Source of the DNA: Flavobacterium nitrogenifigens
GTDB taxonomy: Bacteria > Bacteroidota > Bacteroidia > Flavobacteriales > Flavobacteriaceae
DNA: 64,000 nucleotides
Assembly (NCBI RefSeq): GCF_003254565.1
Contig: NZ_QJRI01000174.1
Span: 62,001 to 126,000, forward strand
Direction of reading: 5' to 3'
The notes under the pieces were generated by a model. The model was given only the letters and a program-made list of their open reading frames with translations. It made no database searches and was not told the DNA's origin. The translations under genes and the position numbers were made by a program. This document shows, in pieces, positions 1 to 9,682 of this stretch; position 1 is the stretch's first letter, and every line of letters begins with the position of its first letter.

Positions 1-1
1 A

Positions 2-1555
2 CCTTTAGATAGATACTCTGATTTCTTAACTGAATGGATTTTAGTCGGACATAAAAACGATTGGAAAACGAACGTTTACGGACAAGTAAAATCTTGGATC
101 GATGCAGGTTTAGAACCTCGTGCCGTAACACGTGATTTGGATTGGGGAATTGATGTTCCTGTTGAAGGTGCTGAAGGCAAAAAACTATACGTTTGGTTTG
201 ATGCGCCGATCGGTTACATTTCTTCTACTAAAGAATGGGCAGCGCGCGAAGGAAAAGATTGGGAACCATATTGGAAAGATGAAGAAACGAAATTGGTACA
301 CTTTATCGGAAAAGACAATATCGTTTTTCACTGTATTATTTTCCCAGCGATGCTTAAGGCTGAAGGAAGCTATATTTTACCAGACAACGTTCCGGCAAAT
401 GAATTCTTGAACTTGGAAGGAAACAAACTTTCGACTTCTAAAAACTGGGCGGTTTGGTTACACGAATATTTAGAAGAATTTCCAGATAAGCAAGATGTTT
501 TGCGTTACGCATTGACATCTAATGCTCCTGAAACAAAAGATAACGATTTTACTTGGAAAGATTTCCAAGCGAGAAATAACAACGAATTAGTTGCTGTTTT
601 CGGAAACTTCGTAAACCGTGTTGTGGTTTTAACCAACAAATATTACGATGGAATTATCCCAACTCCAAACGAATTTACAGAAGTTGACGAACAAACTTTA
701 GCTGAATTAAAAGCGTATCCAGCCGTGATTTCAAGTTCGGTGGAGCGTTACAGATTCCGTGAAGCTTTGGGCGAATTGATGAATGTGGCTCGTTTAGGAA
801 ATAAATACCTTGCAGACGAAGAGCCTTGGAAAGTTATGAAAGACAATCCAGAGCGTGTAAAAACTCAAATGTATGTGGCACTGCAAATCGCTGCTGCGTT
901 GAGCGTTTTGGCTGAACCGTTTTTACCTTTTACTGCTGCGAAACTTTCTAAAATCTTGAATTTGGCTGACCTTAAAGAACATTTTGCAGGTTTCAGTAAA
1001 TTCTTGAAAGAGAAAAATCGTGATGCAAAAGACATCTTTATTGATAAAACGTTAGGTTGGAATGACATTTCTGAAAACTCAGATTTATTACCTGCAGGAC
1101 ATAAAATTGGTGAAGCGGAATTGCTTTTCGCTAAAATTGAGGACGAAGAAATACAAAAACAAATAGACAAATTGGAAGCGACAAAAACCGCAAATATTGC
1201 TGAAAACAAACAAGCAGAACCGCAAAAAGATTTAATTCAGTTTGAGGATTTTGCGAAAATGGATATTCGTATCGGAACTATTTTAGAAGCTGAAAAAATG
1301 CCAAAAGCAAACAAACTTTTGGTTCTTAAAGTAGATACAGGAATTGATGTTCGTACCATTGTTTCAGGAATTGCTGAGAGTTTTTCGCCAGAAGAAATCG
1401 TAGGAAAACGTGTTTCTGTATTAGCGAACTTGGCTCCAAGAGCTTTACGTGGTGTTGAAAGCCAAGGAATGATTTTGATGACAACAAATGCGGAAGGAAA
1501 ATTGGTTTTCGTTAATCCAGATGCTGATGCACCGAATGGAGCGACTGTAAACTAA
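2..1555 (+). CDS. metG: methionyl-tRNA synthetase, 5'-truncated by the window edge
   Basis: Charges tRNA-Met with methionine in the cytoplasm. The frame is open from base 2, so only the last 517 codons are visible and the Rossmann HIGH half is outside. The KMSKS loop appears as KLSTS (about base 427). It is followed by the anticodon-binding helical domain. From about base 1234 comes an EMAPII/Arc1p-like tRNA-binding domain ([11 protein letters not shown], then [12 protein letters not shown]), as in dimeric long MetRS forms. No frameshift is seen. A terminator hairpin follows the stop directly. Confidence 0.97.
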   Translation, partial: PLDRYSDFLTEWILVGHKNDWKTNVYGQVKSWIDAGLEPRAVTRDLDWGIDVPVEGAEGKKLYVWFDAPIGYISSTKEWAAREGKDWEPYWKDEETKLVHFIGKDNIVFHCIIFPAMLKAEGSYILPDNVPANEFLNLEGNKLSTSKNWAVWLHEYLEEFPDKQDVLRYALTSNAPETKDNDFTWKDFQARNNNELVAVFGNFVNRVVVLTNKYYDGIIPTPNEFTEVDEQTLAELKAYPAVISSSVERYRFREALGELMNVARLGNKYLADEEPWKVMKDNPERVKTQMYVALQIAAALSVLAEPFLPFTAAKLSKILNLADLKEHFAGFSKFLKEKNRDAKDIFIDKTLGWNDISENSDLLPAGHKIGEAELLFAKIEDEEIQKQIDKLEATKTANIAENKQAEPQKDLIQFEDFAKMDIRIGTILEAEKMPKANKLLVLKVDTGIDVRTIVSGIAESFSPEEIVGKRVSVLANLAPRALRGVESQGMILMTTNAEGKLVFVNPDADAPNGATVN

Positions 1556-1575
1556 TTTTATACATTTTATAAATG

Positions 1576-1613
1576 GCGTGAATCAGTTAATGCTAATTGA
1601 TTCACGCTTTTTT
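1576..1613 (+). terminator. Rho-independent terminator after metG
   Basis: A perfect 10-bp stem (GCGTGAATCA with TGATTCACGC), a 12-nt loop and a run of six T. Confidence 0.9.
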
Positions 1614-1669
1614 GTTTAATTAAGTGTAAATTTATTCCCTCAAAATAAAATGTTCCTCAAAAAATTGAA

Positions 1670-3265
1670 ATGAAAAAAATTCTTATTCTACTATTATCAA
1701 TTGTTTTATACAATTGCAGCAGTGACAAAAATACTGTTGATGAAACTGAAATATCCGAAGTAAAATTAACTGCAACTATTATTGAACCTATAAAAGATAG
1801 GGATCTATCTTTTTATAATAATGGCGCTGCAGGTATTTTTGAAGATCCAACAGTTAAAAAAAAATTAAAAGCAAAAATAGTACTCTCTGATGATAGCAAT
1901 TCCAAAACTAATTTAGCAATTAAGTGGAGAAGCAATATCGACGGATCACTTTATGAAGGAAAACCAGACAATAATTTAGAAAGTGAAATTAATATCAATT
2001 TGACTAAAGGATTACATAAAATTTTCTTTGAGGTTTACAGTAACAACAACCTTTTGATTAAGAAGGATTCCATAACAATTTCAAATGTAATTAAACTTGA
2101 AGCATCGAATGATACAGGCAGATCGATAAATTTAAACTGGTCTAAATATGAAGGAAACGACTTTATTTCTTATTTGGTGTATGGTAATAACTCCCAACCA
2201 CTAGCTGAAATTACGGATATTAATAAATTAACTTACGAATATCTAGAGACAAAATCCTTAATCGAAAAACAGAAATATCAAATTGTAGTTAAAACTTCTA
2301 GCTCTCCAAGCGAAGTTATAGGAAGTAATATTGTCGAGATCATAACGGGTAATTTCATAGAATTTCAATACTATATTCCGAAAATGATTAAAGACGCTCA
2401 GAGATCAAAGATATATGCAATTGTTGCACCTCAATATAGCTCTGATAAAGCTGACAAATATGGTCTATTGATAATTGATAGTAAAAATTTTAAAATTGAA
2501 TCCCATATTTTAACCAATGAAAGGTTTTCAGATTTGGACATTTCACCTGACGGTCAATATTTATATCTAACACAACGTTACATAGACAAATTAACGAAAA
2601 TTGACTTATCGACAATGTCTGTATATAACTTTCCAACTCAAACAGACAGCTGGGGTTTTCATAAAATTGAAGCAGGAAATAATAATGTTTTATTTTGCCA
2701 TAGAACACCTCCAACCTCAGGTGCCACGGGTATTTATACAATTAATGGGGCAAATGGAAATGCAATTAACATTAGTTACAATGCATATAGTCACGGAGAT
2801 ATAGAATTTAATAGTAAAAACGGCAAATTATATATGGGAGAAAGTAATACTTCTTCTGGAGTAATTTATGCTAATACATACATTAATCAGGAATTAAAAA
2901 TTGAAAAGAATTATCCCGTATTTCCAGATGGAGTTTTATATCCGGAACCGTTTCTTTTTATTTCAGAAGATAATGAATCTATTTTTTGGGAAAAGTATCA
3001 ACTGGATTTAGGTCTTCAAGTAAAAAGAGAATTTAATACGAAAATGATAGCCGCAAGTCCGTCAAATATCTATTTATCCGATCTAGAAAAAGTATATAAC
3101 TATGATAATCTTTCTGTTATTTTCAGCTATCCCCCATTTCCATTAGATGATAATAGGAAATCCATTTTGTTTATTGATGACAACACTGTAATTACCTGTA
3201 AAACTTATCAACCAAATGTATTAGGAGAAGCTGCCCAAACTTATTTTTTCAAAATGAAAATTTAA
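1670..3265 (+). CDS. putative lipoprotein with Fn3-like and beta-propeller regions
   Basis: 531 residues, function unknown. The N-terminus has a lysine-rich start, a hydrophobic stretch and a lipobox ending LYNC (Cys16), so it is probably a lipid-anchored envelope protein. Residues about 140-225 look like a fibronectin type III-like beta sandwich (INLNWSKYEGNDFISYLVYGN). From about 230 on, repeated strands such as LDISPDGQYLYLTQRYIDKLTKIDL resemble YVTN-type beta-propeller blades. It stands alone between metG and the EamA gene. The lipoprotein call is firm. The propeller is by eye only. Confidence 0.75.
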   Translation: MKKILILLLSIVLYNCSSDKNTVDETEISEVKLTATIIEPIKDRDLSFYNNGAAGIFEDPTVKKKLKAKIVLSDDSNSKTNLAIKWRSNIDGSLYEGKPDNNLESEININLTKGLHKIFFEVYSNNNLLIKKDSITISNVIKLEASNDTGRSINLNWSKYEGNDFISYLVYGNNSQPLAEITDINKLTYEYLETKSLIEKQKYQIVVKTSSSPSEVIGSNIVEIITGNFIEFQYYIPKMIKDAQRSKIYAIVAPQYSSDKADKYGLLIIDSKNFKIESHILTNERFSDLDISPDGQYLYLTQRYIDKLTKIDLSTMSVYNFPTQTDSWGFHKIEAGNNNVLFCHRTPPTSGATGIYTINGANGNAINISYNAYSHGDIEFNSKNGKLYMGESNTSSGVIYANTYINQELKIEKNYPVFPDGVLYPEPFLFISEDNESIFWEKYQLDLGLQVKREFNTKMIAASPSNIYLSDLEKVYNYDNLSVIFSYPPFPLDDNRKSILFIDDNTVITCKTYQPNVLGEAAQTYFFKMKI

Positions 3266-3340
3266 TAATTTCGGATTTACATTGAACAAACAAAGAAGCT
3301 TTTAAAGAATTAAATCAGAATCTATTTATTAAAGTAAAAA

Positions 3341-4228
3341 ATGAAACTCACAAAACCAAGATTAGCCCTAATCTGCGGTATACTCTGCATATCCATTTTC
3401 CCGATATTGGTAAAACTACGTTTAACACCAGGATTGATTTCGGCATTTTACCGAATGTTTTTTGCTGTGATGCTGCTTTTGCCTTATGTTATTTTCAGCG
3501 GAAACTTCAAACTTCCAAAACTAAAATTTGCTCTTTTGGCAGTGCTTTGCGGTGTTTTATTCTCTTCTGATGTTGCGGTTTGGAATATTGCCATTCAGGA
3601 ATCAAGCGCAACTCAGGCTTCGTTGCTGACCAATTTATCTCCCGTTTGGGTTGGTGTTGGTTCTTTCTTTTTTCTAAAAGCAAAACCTGCAACGAATTTT
3701 TGGATAGGAACATTAGTCGCTTTATTCGGAATGGTAACTTTGGTCGGTTTTGAGTTTTTTATCGATTTAAACTTCGATAAAGCATTTCTATTTGCCGTTT
3801 TATCTGGCATTCTGTATTCCATTTATCTTTTGGTCAGCAAAAATGTACTTTCAGAAGTCGATGTTCTTTCGTTTATGACGATCAGTTTATTCGCTTCAAG
3901 CATCTATTTAGGGATTTTATGCTACGCTCTAGGCGAACCTTTTACCGGATTTTCAAATGCGGGCTGGTTTGTACTCGTACTTCAGGCCGTAATTTGTCAA
4001 TTGTGCGCTTGGCTTTCTATTAGTTATGCGACTCAGCACATGCGTGCAACGAGGGTTTCGCTAAGTTTATTGAGTCAAGCTGTAATTACCTCAATTTTGG
4101 CTTGGTTGTTTTTGGAAGAACAAATAACTTTACAGATGGTTTTCGGCGGAATCATTCTGCTTTTCGGAATCCGAATTACATTTTACGATAAAACAATTTC
4201 TTTAAAAGGGCTTTTTTCTAAGGATTAA
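3341..4228 (+). CDS. EamA/DMT-family membrane transporter
   Basis: 295 residues with about ten hydrophobic helices in two tandem EamA halves, the usual length and layout of drug/metabolite transporters in the inner membrane. Typical DMT sequences are visible, such as the first-half AIQESSATQASLLTNLSPVWV and the matching second-half stretch ATRVSLSLLSQAVITSILAWLFLEE. Both precede a Glu-rich helix end. The substrate cannot be told from sequence. Its stop is followed 11 nt later by a nonamer repeat array. Confidence 0.88.
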   Translation: MKLTKPRLALICGILCISIFPILVKLRLTPGLISAFYRMFFAVMLLLPYVIFSGNFKLPKLKFALLAVLCGVLFSSDVAVWNIAIQESSATQASLLTNLSPVWVGVGSFFFLKAKPATNFWIGTLVALFGMVTLVGFEFFIDLNFDKAFLFAVLSGILYSIYLLVSKNVLSEVDVLSFMTISLFASSIYLGILCYALGEPFTGFSNAGWFVLVLQAVICQLCAWLSISYATQHMRATRVSLSLLSQAVITSILAWLFLEEQITLQMVFGGIILLFGIRITFYDKTISLKGLFSKD

Positions 4229-4544
4229 GAAAAAGGTTTCACACAGATAACACAGATTTGAGCAGAATATTTTTTTATCTTAACAGAAAATCATTAGAAA
4301 AAATTAGTGTAATTCACGATTAGTTATCAGAAGTAGCTAAAAATTTATTTTAATTCGTGAATTCGTGGCGAAAAAAAATCTCACGCAGATTTAGCAGATT
4401 AGGCAGATCAAAATCTTTTTAATCCTAATAATCTGTGGCTAAAAATTAGTTTAATTCGTGAATTGCTTCGCCTGTTCGCTATCGCTCGGGTCGTGGCTAA
4501 AAAACTTGAAACAAAGAAAACTTTAAACTTGAAACAAAAAACTT
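4229..4544. repeat. gene-free stretch made of 9-nt-phased repeats
   Basis: No ORF of interest. Contiguous nonamers occur at 4240-4266 (CACACAGAT AACACAGAT, then TTGAGCAGA) and at 4382-4408 (CACGCAGAT TTAGCAGAT, then TAGGCAGAT). An inverted version of the same words lies at about 4420-4438 (CACAGATTA on the minus strand). Two AATTCGTG-type repeats are also present at about 4353-4370 and 4452-4496. These words recur in other intergenic stretches of the window, so this is interspersed flavobacterial repeat DNA rather than unique sequence. Confidence 0.7.
4465..4491. repeat. 27-nt insertion inside an AATTCGTGGC repeat
   Basis: The repeat word GAATTCGTGGC seen nearby at about 4358-4369 is interrupted here after GAATT by 27 nt (starting GCTTCGCCTG and ending CGCTCGGGT). 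The sequence then resumes with CGTGGCTAA. The insert is much more GC-rich than its surroundings. It looks like a small REP-like or mobile palindrome fragment. Copy number elsewhere cannot be judged here. Confidence 0.5.
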
Positions 4545-5252
4545 ATGTTACATAAAACTAAAATACCAAATCTTAAAGTAATCGCATTTGATGCCGATGA
4601 TACTTTGTTTGTAAACGAACCTTATTTTCAAGAAACCGAACATAAATTTTGTGCATTGATGGAAGATTATCTTTCTCATCAAGGCATTTCGCAGGAGTTA
4701 TTCAAAATAGAAATTGCCAATCTGCCTTTGTACGGTTACGGAATCAAAGGCTATATCCTTTCGATGATTGAAGCCGCAATGAATATTTCAAACAATACGA
4801 TTCCAATGGAAGTCATTCAAAAGATCATTCAATACGGAAAAGAATTGCTAGAAAAACCAATCGAACTTTTAGACGGAATTGAAGAAACTCTCGCGGCTTT
4901 AAAAGGAAAATACAAATTGGTCGTTGCTACAAAAGGCGATTTAAAAGACCAGCACAGCAAATTGCATCGTTCTGGTTTGGGGCATTATTTTCACCATATC
5001 GAAGTAATGTCAGACAAACAAGAAATCGATTATCAAAAACTGCTTGGTCGTTTAGATATTCAAGCACATGAGTTTTTGATGATCGGAAATTCATTAAAAT
5101 CAGATGTTCTTCCGGTTTTAGGAATTGGCGGCTATGCCGTTCATATTCCGTTTCACACTACTTGGGAACACGAAAAAATTAATCACACTATAGAACACGA
5201 GCATTTTAGTTCATTTGAAACTATTGCAGAAGTGGTTCCGAATTTATTATAA
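4545..5252 (+). CDS. HAD-superfamily hydrolase
   Basis: 235 residues. Motif I is VIAFDADDTLF with the nucleophile Asp16 and Asp18. Motif II is VVATKG, with the Thr preceding KG. Motif IV is MIGNSLKSDV. The helical cap between residues about 25 and 90 fits a type C1 phosphatase/phosphoglycolate phosphatase-like enzyme. Substrate unknown. Its TAA stop overlaps the ATG of the next gene (TAATG), so the two are probably translationally coupled. Confidence 0.88.
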   Translation: MLHKTKIPNLKVIAFDADDTLFVNEPYFQETEHKFCALMEDYLSHQGISQELFKIEIANLPLYGYGIKGYILSMIEAAMNISNNTIPMEVIQKIIQYGKELLEKPIELLDGIEETLAALKGKYKLVVATKGDLKDQHSKLHRSGLGHYFHHIEVMSDKQEIDYQKLLGRLDIQAHEFLMIGNSLKSDVLPVLGIGGYAVHIPFHTTWEHEKINHTIEHEHFSSFETIAEVVPNLL

Positions 5253-5881
5253 TGAAAACACTTTTAGACCTAGAAAATTGGAATAGAAAAGAGCATTTTG
5301 CCCATTTTAAACAAATGGAAGAACCTTTTTTTGGTGTCACTGTAGAAATTGATTGTACCAAAGCGTATGAAACAGCAAAAAGCATCAATGCCTCTTTCTT
5401 CAATTTCTATTTGCATAAAACTTTGACTGCGGTAAACGCAATCGAAAATTTTAGATATCGAATTTCAGAAGACAAAATATACATTAACGACCAAATAGAT
5501 GCATCGGCAACAATTGGTCGAGAAGATGGCACTTTCGGATTTTCTTTAATTGAATATCATCCAGATTTTAAAACATTCGAACAAATTGCATTAACCGAAA
5601 TCGAACGCATCCAAAACACAACTGGACTTTTCACAAGATCTTTTGATGATGATAATCTAATTCATTTTTCGGCAATTCCGTGGCTGAATTTTAGTTCGAT
5701 CACACATGCACGCAGTTTTACGTATCCAGACAGCTGTCCGAAAATTTCGTTTGGTAAAATGATGGTTTCCGTAACTGGAAAAAGAACGATGTCAATGGCG
5801 GTTTATGTTCATCACGGTTTAATGGACGGAATGCATGTTGGTCAATTTGTAGATCTTTTTCAAGAGCTTATGAATCAATAA
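5252..5881 (+). CDS. CatA-like chloramphenicol acetyltransferase-family protein
   Basis: 209 residues, the normal length for trimeric CAT enzymes, which move acetyl from acetyl-CoA to a hydroxyl. The catalytic signature HHGLMDG is present near the C-terminus (His188 and Asp192, matching HHxxxDG of CAT). The N-terminal region FFGVTVEIDCTKAYETAKSINASFFNFYLHK also fits. Many Bacteroidota carry such chromosomal homologues without proven drug acetylation, so a resistance role is not claimed. Overlaps the HAD gene by one base. Confidence 0.85.
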   Translation: MKTLLDLENWNRKEHFAHFKQMEEPFFGVTVEIDCTKAYETAKSINASFFNFYLHKTLTAVNAIENFRYRISEDKIYINDQIDASATIGREDGTFGFSLIEYHPDFKTFEQIALTEIERIQNTTGLFTRSFDDDNLIHFSAIPWLNFSSITHARSFTYPDSCPKISFGKMMVSVTGKRTMSMAVYVHHGLMDGMHVGQFVDLFQELMNQ

Positions 5882-5912
5882 TAATCGGAATGATTTTTGC
5901 GCCTAAAAGCAT

Positions 5913-7307
5913 ATGAAACGAATTTTCCTTTTTTTGTTTTTAATCTCCAGTACTGTCCTGTTAAGTCAGACAGTGCTGACTTCTTATTCAATCGATTTAA
6001 AAAATAAATTAGGACAATCTGAGGTCATGGTTGGCGAAAATACCGCTACTCATGACATATTTGTTTTTGCCGCAAGTGCAGATAGCCTTTCGATATTAAA
6101 ATACAATAGCGCCTTATTTTTAAGAGATAAATTTGTCACAAACCGTCAGTACACAGAAAACAGATCTTTGATGGGGTATAGTTTCAGCGAAGACGGAAAT
6201 CCGACTTTGTATTGGTTTTCGAAAGAAGAAAAATCACTCATTTTGATCAAATATTATCTGGAAAACAAAACTTCTAGAGCATTAAAATTTCAAGCTCCAC
6301 TAGACGACAACTATCTCTTAACGAATTATCAAAAAGATAACAACTTTTATTTATTGATGCAAAGCAAAACAAAACAGGCATTGACTGCTTTTGTTTTTAA
6401 AAACGGAATGGCAGAGGAAAGATTTCTCGATTTCAGCTCTTTCAAATTCATAGATAGAAAAACTCAGCCGAAAACATTCAATCAGATTTTAAATGAAAAT
6501 CCGATCGAGAAAATGGACTCTGGCGAATACAATCCATTATATAAAGTAAGTGCCAAAAGCAAACTTTACACACTTCCAAACCGTTTGATTCTAACTTTAG
6601 ATCAAAGTTTTAGAAAGACACAATTGTTTGATATTAATTTAGAAAATCAGGAAATAAAAGAAAAGACGTTTATGAAACCCGTTGGAGAGAAAAATCCAAA
6701 ATCATCTAATTCTTATTACCATGAAAATAAGTTATATCAAATCAATGTAAATGCTGATGAACTTTTGTTTGATATAAAAGATTATGAATCAGGAGAATCT
6801 ATAAAATCATTTACAGCTACAAAGAAAGATACTATCCGTTTTGCCAACTCACCTTTACTGATGCAAGTTGAAGACCGCGAGCCTAAGCTATTAAAGAATA
6901 CGGCAAAGTTTTTAAAAGTAATGTCTTCTCTTGATGCTGGAATTTCAGTTTATAAAAACCAAAAAAATCTCTTTATCACTTTAGGAGGTTCGGGCAGTGA
7001 TTTAAAATCGATTTCTATGAACGGTTTCAATTTTAATGATCCTTTTGGAGACTTCCCTTCAAACAGTTACTACAATATTGAGACAAACTATTCTGTTTTT
7101 TTCGAAAGTATCTGGACCAAAAAATTAGAATTAACACAAGAAACACATGAGCCTTTTGCCGCTGATAAAGTCTACTATTTTTTAGACTCTCATAAAGAAG
7201 CTGCACTTTCTAATACTCTTAAACTAAACAACTACACTATTTTAAGTTACTACGACGTTGTTGGCAAACAAATAGTGTTACGTAAATTTATTGACGGATT
7301 TAATTAA
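5913..7307 (+). CDS. secreted protein of unknown function
   Basis: 464 residues. A clear signal peptide is followed by LLSQTVLTSYSIDL, with likely cleavage after the SQ region. The rest is soluble, rich in beta-strand-like stretches and short repeats of hydrophobic-polar alternation. A propeller-like fold is possible but I see no diagnostic motif. It sits 31 nt after the CAT-like gene and could be co-transcribed with it. I do not recognise the family. Confidence 0.7.
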   Translation: MKRIFLFLFLISSTVLLSQTVLTSYSIDLKNKLGQSEVMVGENTATHDIFVFAASADSLSILKYNSALFLRDKFVTNRQYTENRSLMGYSFSEDGNPTLYWFSKEEKSLILIKYYLENKTSRALKFQAPLDDNYLLTNYQKDNNFYLLMQSKTKQALTAFVFKNGMAEERFLDFSSFKFIDRKTQPKTFNQILNENPIEKMDSGEYNPLYKVSAKSKLYTLPNRLILTLDQSFRKTQLFDINLENQEIKEKTFMKPVGEKNPKSSNSYYHENKLYQINVNADELLFDIKDYESGESIKSFTATKKDTIRFANSPLLMQVEDREPKLLKNTAKFLKVMSSLDAGISVYKNQKNLFITLGGSGSDLKSISMNGFNFNDPFGDFPSNSYYNIETNYSVFFESIWTKKLELTQETHEPFAADKVYYFLDSHKEAALSNTLKLNNYTILSYYDVVGKQIVLRKFIDGFN

Positions 7308-7486
7308 CAAGCAACCCGCTCTCAAAGATTTAAAATCAAAAAACACGAGGTTATTTCCTGTAATTGCCATTGTTTTCTATTTACAATTTTGTTAATAGTC
7401 TTATTCTGATACTTTTTTAACTTTTAAAGAATGCCCTTACATACTATTTATTGTTGCTTTGGGTAAAAATTTAAAATTAAAGAATA

Positions 7487-8617
7487 ATGAAAAAAGTTGT
7501 AATGACTCTTGCATTTGCCCTGGCGTTAACTGGAGTACATGCGCAAACAGAAAACAATAACACATTTAATAAATGGTCTATAGATTTAGCCGCAGGTGTT
7601 AATAAACCACAACGACCATTTAGTGATGGCTATTATACCAACACTTTAAATCCATGGACTGGAGATATAGGTGTTCGCTATATGTTTAACAACAAATTTG
7701 GTTTGAAAGCAGATTTTGGATACAACAGCTTTACTGCAAAAGGCAGCTCTATCGATTTTGATTCAAAATACTACAGAGCAGATCTACAAGCTGTTGCCAA
7801 CCTAGGTCGCATCATGAATTTTGAAACGTGGACAAATACATTTGGTCTATTAGCACATGCAGGTTTTGGTTTAGGTCAAATCGAAAACAAAGATTATCAC
7901 ATAAAAGACAGAGTGGGTAACTTTATTGCTGGTGTAACGGGCCAAATCCGCCTATCAAACAGAGTGGCCTTAACAGGTGATTTCTCAACAATTTTAAATG
8001 CTTCTCAAGATGCTACTTTTGATGGCACTACTTTGAGAGATAATAGAGGATTTTCGGGAATTTTGTTTAATGGGACAGTGGGTCTAAATGTTTATTTAGG
8101 AAAAAATACTAAACATGCTGATTGGGTTGTGACATCAAATGATACTGATATTGCAGCACTGGAAAACAAAGTAGCAGATCTTGAAGAGCAAGTTAAAAAG
8201 ATTCCAACTCAAAAAGAAGTAGTAATCGAAAAACAAATCAGCACACCAGCTACAGTTACAAATGATGAGCTAATCAAAAAAATAATTAATGACAAGTATT
8301 ACAGTGTTTATTTTGATTTCAACAAAACAACTCCAATAGAAAACTCAACTGCTGCTATCGATGTGGTTTTAAACTATTTAAGAAGAAACCCTTCAGCATC
8401 ATTAGATTTAGTTGGCTATGCTGATCAAGTTGGTAAAAATGATTATAATGAAAAATTATCATACACTAGGGCTTCTAACGTAAAAACTATTTTTGAAAAA
8501 GCTGGAATCGCTTCTTCTCGTTTAAATGTTATTGGCAATGGAGCTGATACCTCAATCCAAAAAGATTCTGAAGAAGCTAGGAGATTAGCTAGAAGAGTTA
8601 CTTTTATTGTAAAATAA
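7487..8617 (+). CDS. OmpA-family outer-membrane/peptidoglycan-binding protein
   Basis: 376 residues: signal peptide ending VHAQ, an N-terminal 8-strand-like beta-barrel (to about residue 210), a short coiled segment (IAALENKVADLEEQVKKI), and a C-terminal OmpA domain. The OmpA domain shows YFDFNKTTPIENS, then LDLVGYADQVGKNDYN and LSYTRASNVKTIF. The Asp and Arg that grip diaminopimelate in peptidoglycan are present. It probably tethers the outer membrane to the wall. Monocistronic, with its own terminator. Confidence 0.92.
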   Translation: MKKVVMTLAFALALTGVHAQTENNNTFNKWSIDLAAGVNKPQRPFSDGYYTNTLNPWTGDIGVRYMFNNKFGLKADFGYNSFTAKGSSIDFDSKYYRADLQAVANLGRIMNFETWTNTFGLLAHAGFGLGQIENKDYHIKDRVGNFIAGVTGQIRLSNRVALTGDFSTILNASQDATFDGTTLRDNRGFSGILFNGTVGLNVYLGKNTKHADWVVTSNDTDIAALENKVADLEEQVKKIPTQKEVVIEKQISTPATVTNDELIKKIINDKYYSVYFDFNKTTPIENSTAAIDVVLNYLRRNPSASLDLVGYADQVGKNDYNEKLSYTRASNVKTIFEKAGIASSRLNVIGNGADTSIQKDSEEARRLARRVTFIVK

Positions 8618-8643
8618 TTTCTTTTAAAAATTGATTACAAAGC

Positions 8644-8670
8644 CCTTAAGAAAATCTTAAGGTTTTTTTT
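8644..8670 (+). terminator. terminator after the OmpA gene
   Basis: A 7-bp perfect stem CCTTAAG / CTTAAGG with a 5-nt A-rich loop, followed by eight T. Confidence 0.88.
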
Positions 8671-8809
8671 ATTGTCTATTTTTAAGATTATAAAATCGAT
8701 ATTTTTTAAATCTGCAAACCTTTATAAAATCCAAAAGTCTAATGTTTTCGAGGTTTCTCAAAAGCGTAATGAATAATTTTTCTTAATTTTACAAAAAAAG
8801 ACACTTATT

Positions 8810-9328
8810 ATGCTAGCAAAAAATATCGAATCGGCCTTAAATAAGCAAATCCGCATAGAAGCAGAATCTTCGCAAACTTATCTTTCTATGGCTTGTTGGG
8901 CTGAAGTGCAAGGATTAGAGGGAATCTCTCAATTCATGTACACACAGTCAGATGAAGAGCGTGCACACATGCTTAAATTGGTTAAGTATGTAAACGAACG
9001 CGGAGGACATGCTCAGGTAACAGATCTTAAAGCACCAAAAACTACTTATACGACTTTCAAAGAAATGTTTGAAGAGCTTTATAATCACGAACTTTTTGTT
9101 TCGAAATCTATCAACGAATTGGTGCATATTACTTTTGAAGAAAGAGATTATGCCACACACAATTTCTTGCAGTGGTACGTTTCTGAACAAATTGAAGAAG
9201 AAGCTACAGCTAAGTCTATCTTAGATAAAATCAATTTGATTGGAGATGATAAAGGCGGACTTTATTTGTTTGATCGTGATATTCAGCAATTAACCGTTAC
9301 AAGTTCAATCGCTATCAATCCAAAATAA
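8810..9328 (+). CDS. ftnA: ferritin (non-haem)
   Basis: 172 residues of four-helix ferritin. The ferroxidase ligands are visible: Glu in IRIEAESSQTYLSMACWAE, the EE pair plus His in QSDEERAHMLKL, and Glu/Gln residues in SEQIEEEATAKSIL. It lacks the haem-binding Met context of bacterioferritin. Stores iron as a 24-mer in the cytoplasm. The next gene, on the same strand 83 nt downstream, encodes a Cys-rich small protein. Confidence 0.95.
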   Translation: MLAKNIESALNKQIRIEAESSQTYLSMACWAEVQGLEGISQFMYTQSDEERAHMLKLVKYVNERGGHAQVTDLKAPKTTYTTFKEMFEELYNHELFVSKSINELVHITFEERDYATHNFLQWYVSEQIEEEATAKSILDKINLIGDDKGGLYLFDRDIQQLTVTSSIAINPK

Positions 9329-9375
9329 AAAAAGTTAAAGTTTATTTAGAATATTTAAAAATAACTTTTTTGGTT

Positions 9376-9383
9376 TATATTTG
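9376..9383 (+). promoter_or_regulatory. possible -7 element before the Cys-rich small gene
   Basis: TATATTTG matches the Bacteroidota -7 consensus TAnnTTTG and lies 29 nt before the GTG start. No good TTTG -33 box is found at the right distance, so this is tentative. Confidence 0.35.
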
Positions 9384-9411
9384 TCTCTGTTTTTAAAATT
9401 CAGAGGAAAAA

Positions 9412-9597
9412 GTGAGCAAGAAAGAAAAAGACAAGGACAAAAAAAAGGATAAAAAGAAAAAGAAAAACAAAGATATCCTTGATAAAATTAAGAAGATCGA
9501 GAACTGTAAATCTTCTTGCTGTGAGAAATATAAAAAGAGCGAAAAGAAACGCTGCTCACGCTGTCCAATGTTTGATTTATTCAAAAAAACTGCTTAA
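9412..9597 (+). CDS. small Lys- and Cys-rich protein
   Basis: 61 residues starting at GTG, with an AGAGG ribosome site 8 nt upstream. The first 20 residues are almost all Lys/Asp/Glu. The second half has a compact Cys cluster (CKSSCCEKY, then KRCSRCPMFDLF) that could bind a metal or an Fe-S cluster, or act in redox. It ends before a clean terminator. The position after ferritin suggests a link to iron, but this is inference. I recall no characterised homologue. Confidence 0.72.
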   Translation: MSKKEKDKDKKKDKKKKKNKDILDKIKKIENCKSSCCEKYKKSEKKRCSRCPMFDLFKKTA

Positions 9598-9610
9598 CGC
9601 GATATAGAAA

Positions 9611-9640
9611 AACCCATCAGATTTCTCTGGTGGGTTTTTT
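9611..9640 (+). terminator. terminator after the Cys-rich small gene
   Basis: A 10-bp stem AACCCATCAG / CTGGTGGGTT (one G-T pair), a 6-nt loop and a T tail. Confidence 0.88.
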
Positions 9641-9682
9641 AGTTTTAAATTGCAGTCTATTTTTCGATTTTTAAATTCAACT

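Noticed and set aside
865..1209. Long antisense ORF in metG
   Set aside because: It is the opposite-strand shadow of metG and has no start context or similarity. Similar shadows exist opposite fumA, ricT and the RND genes.
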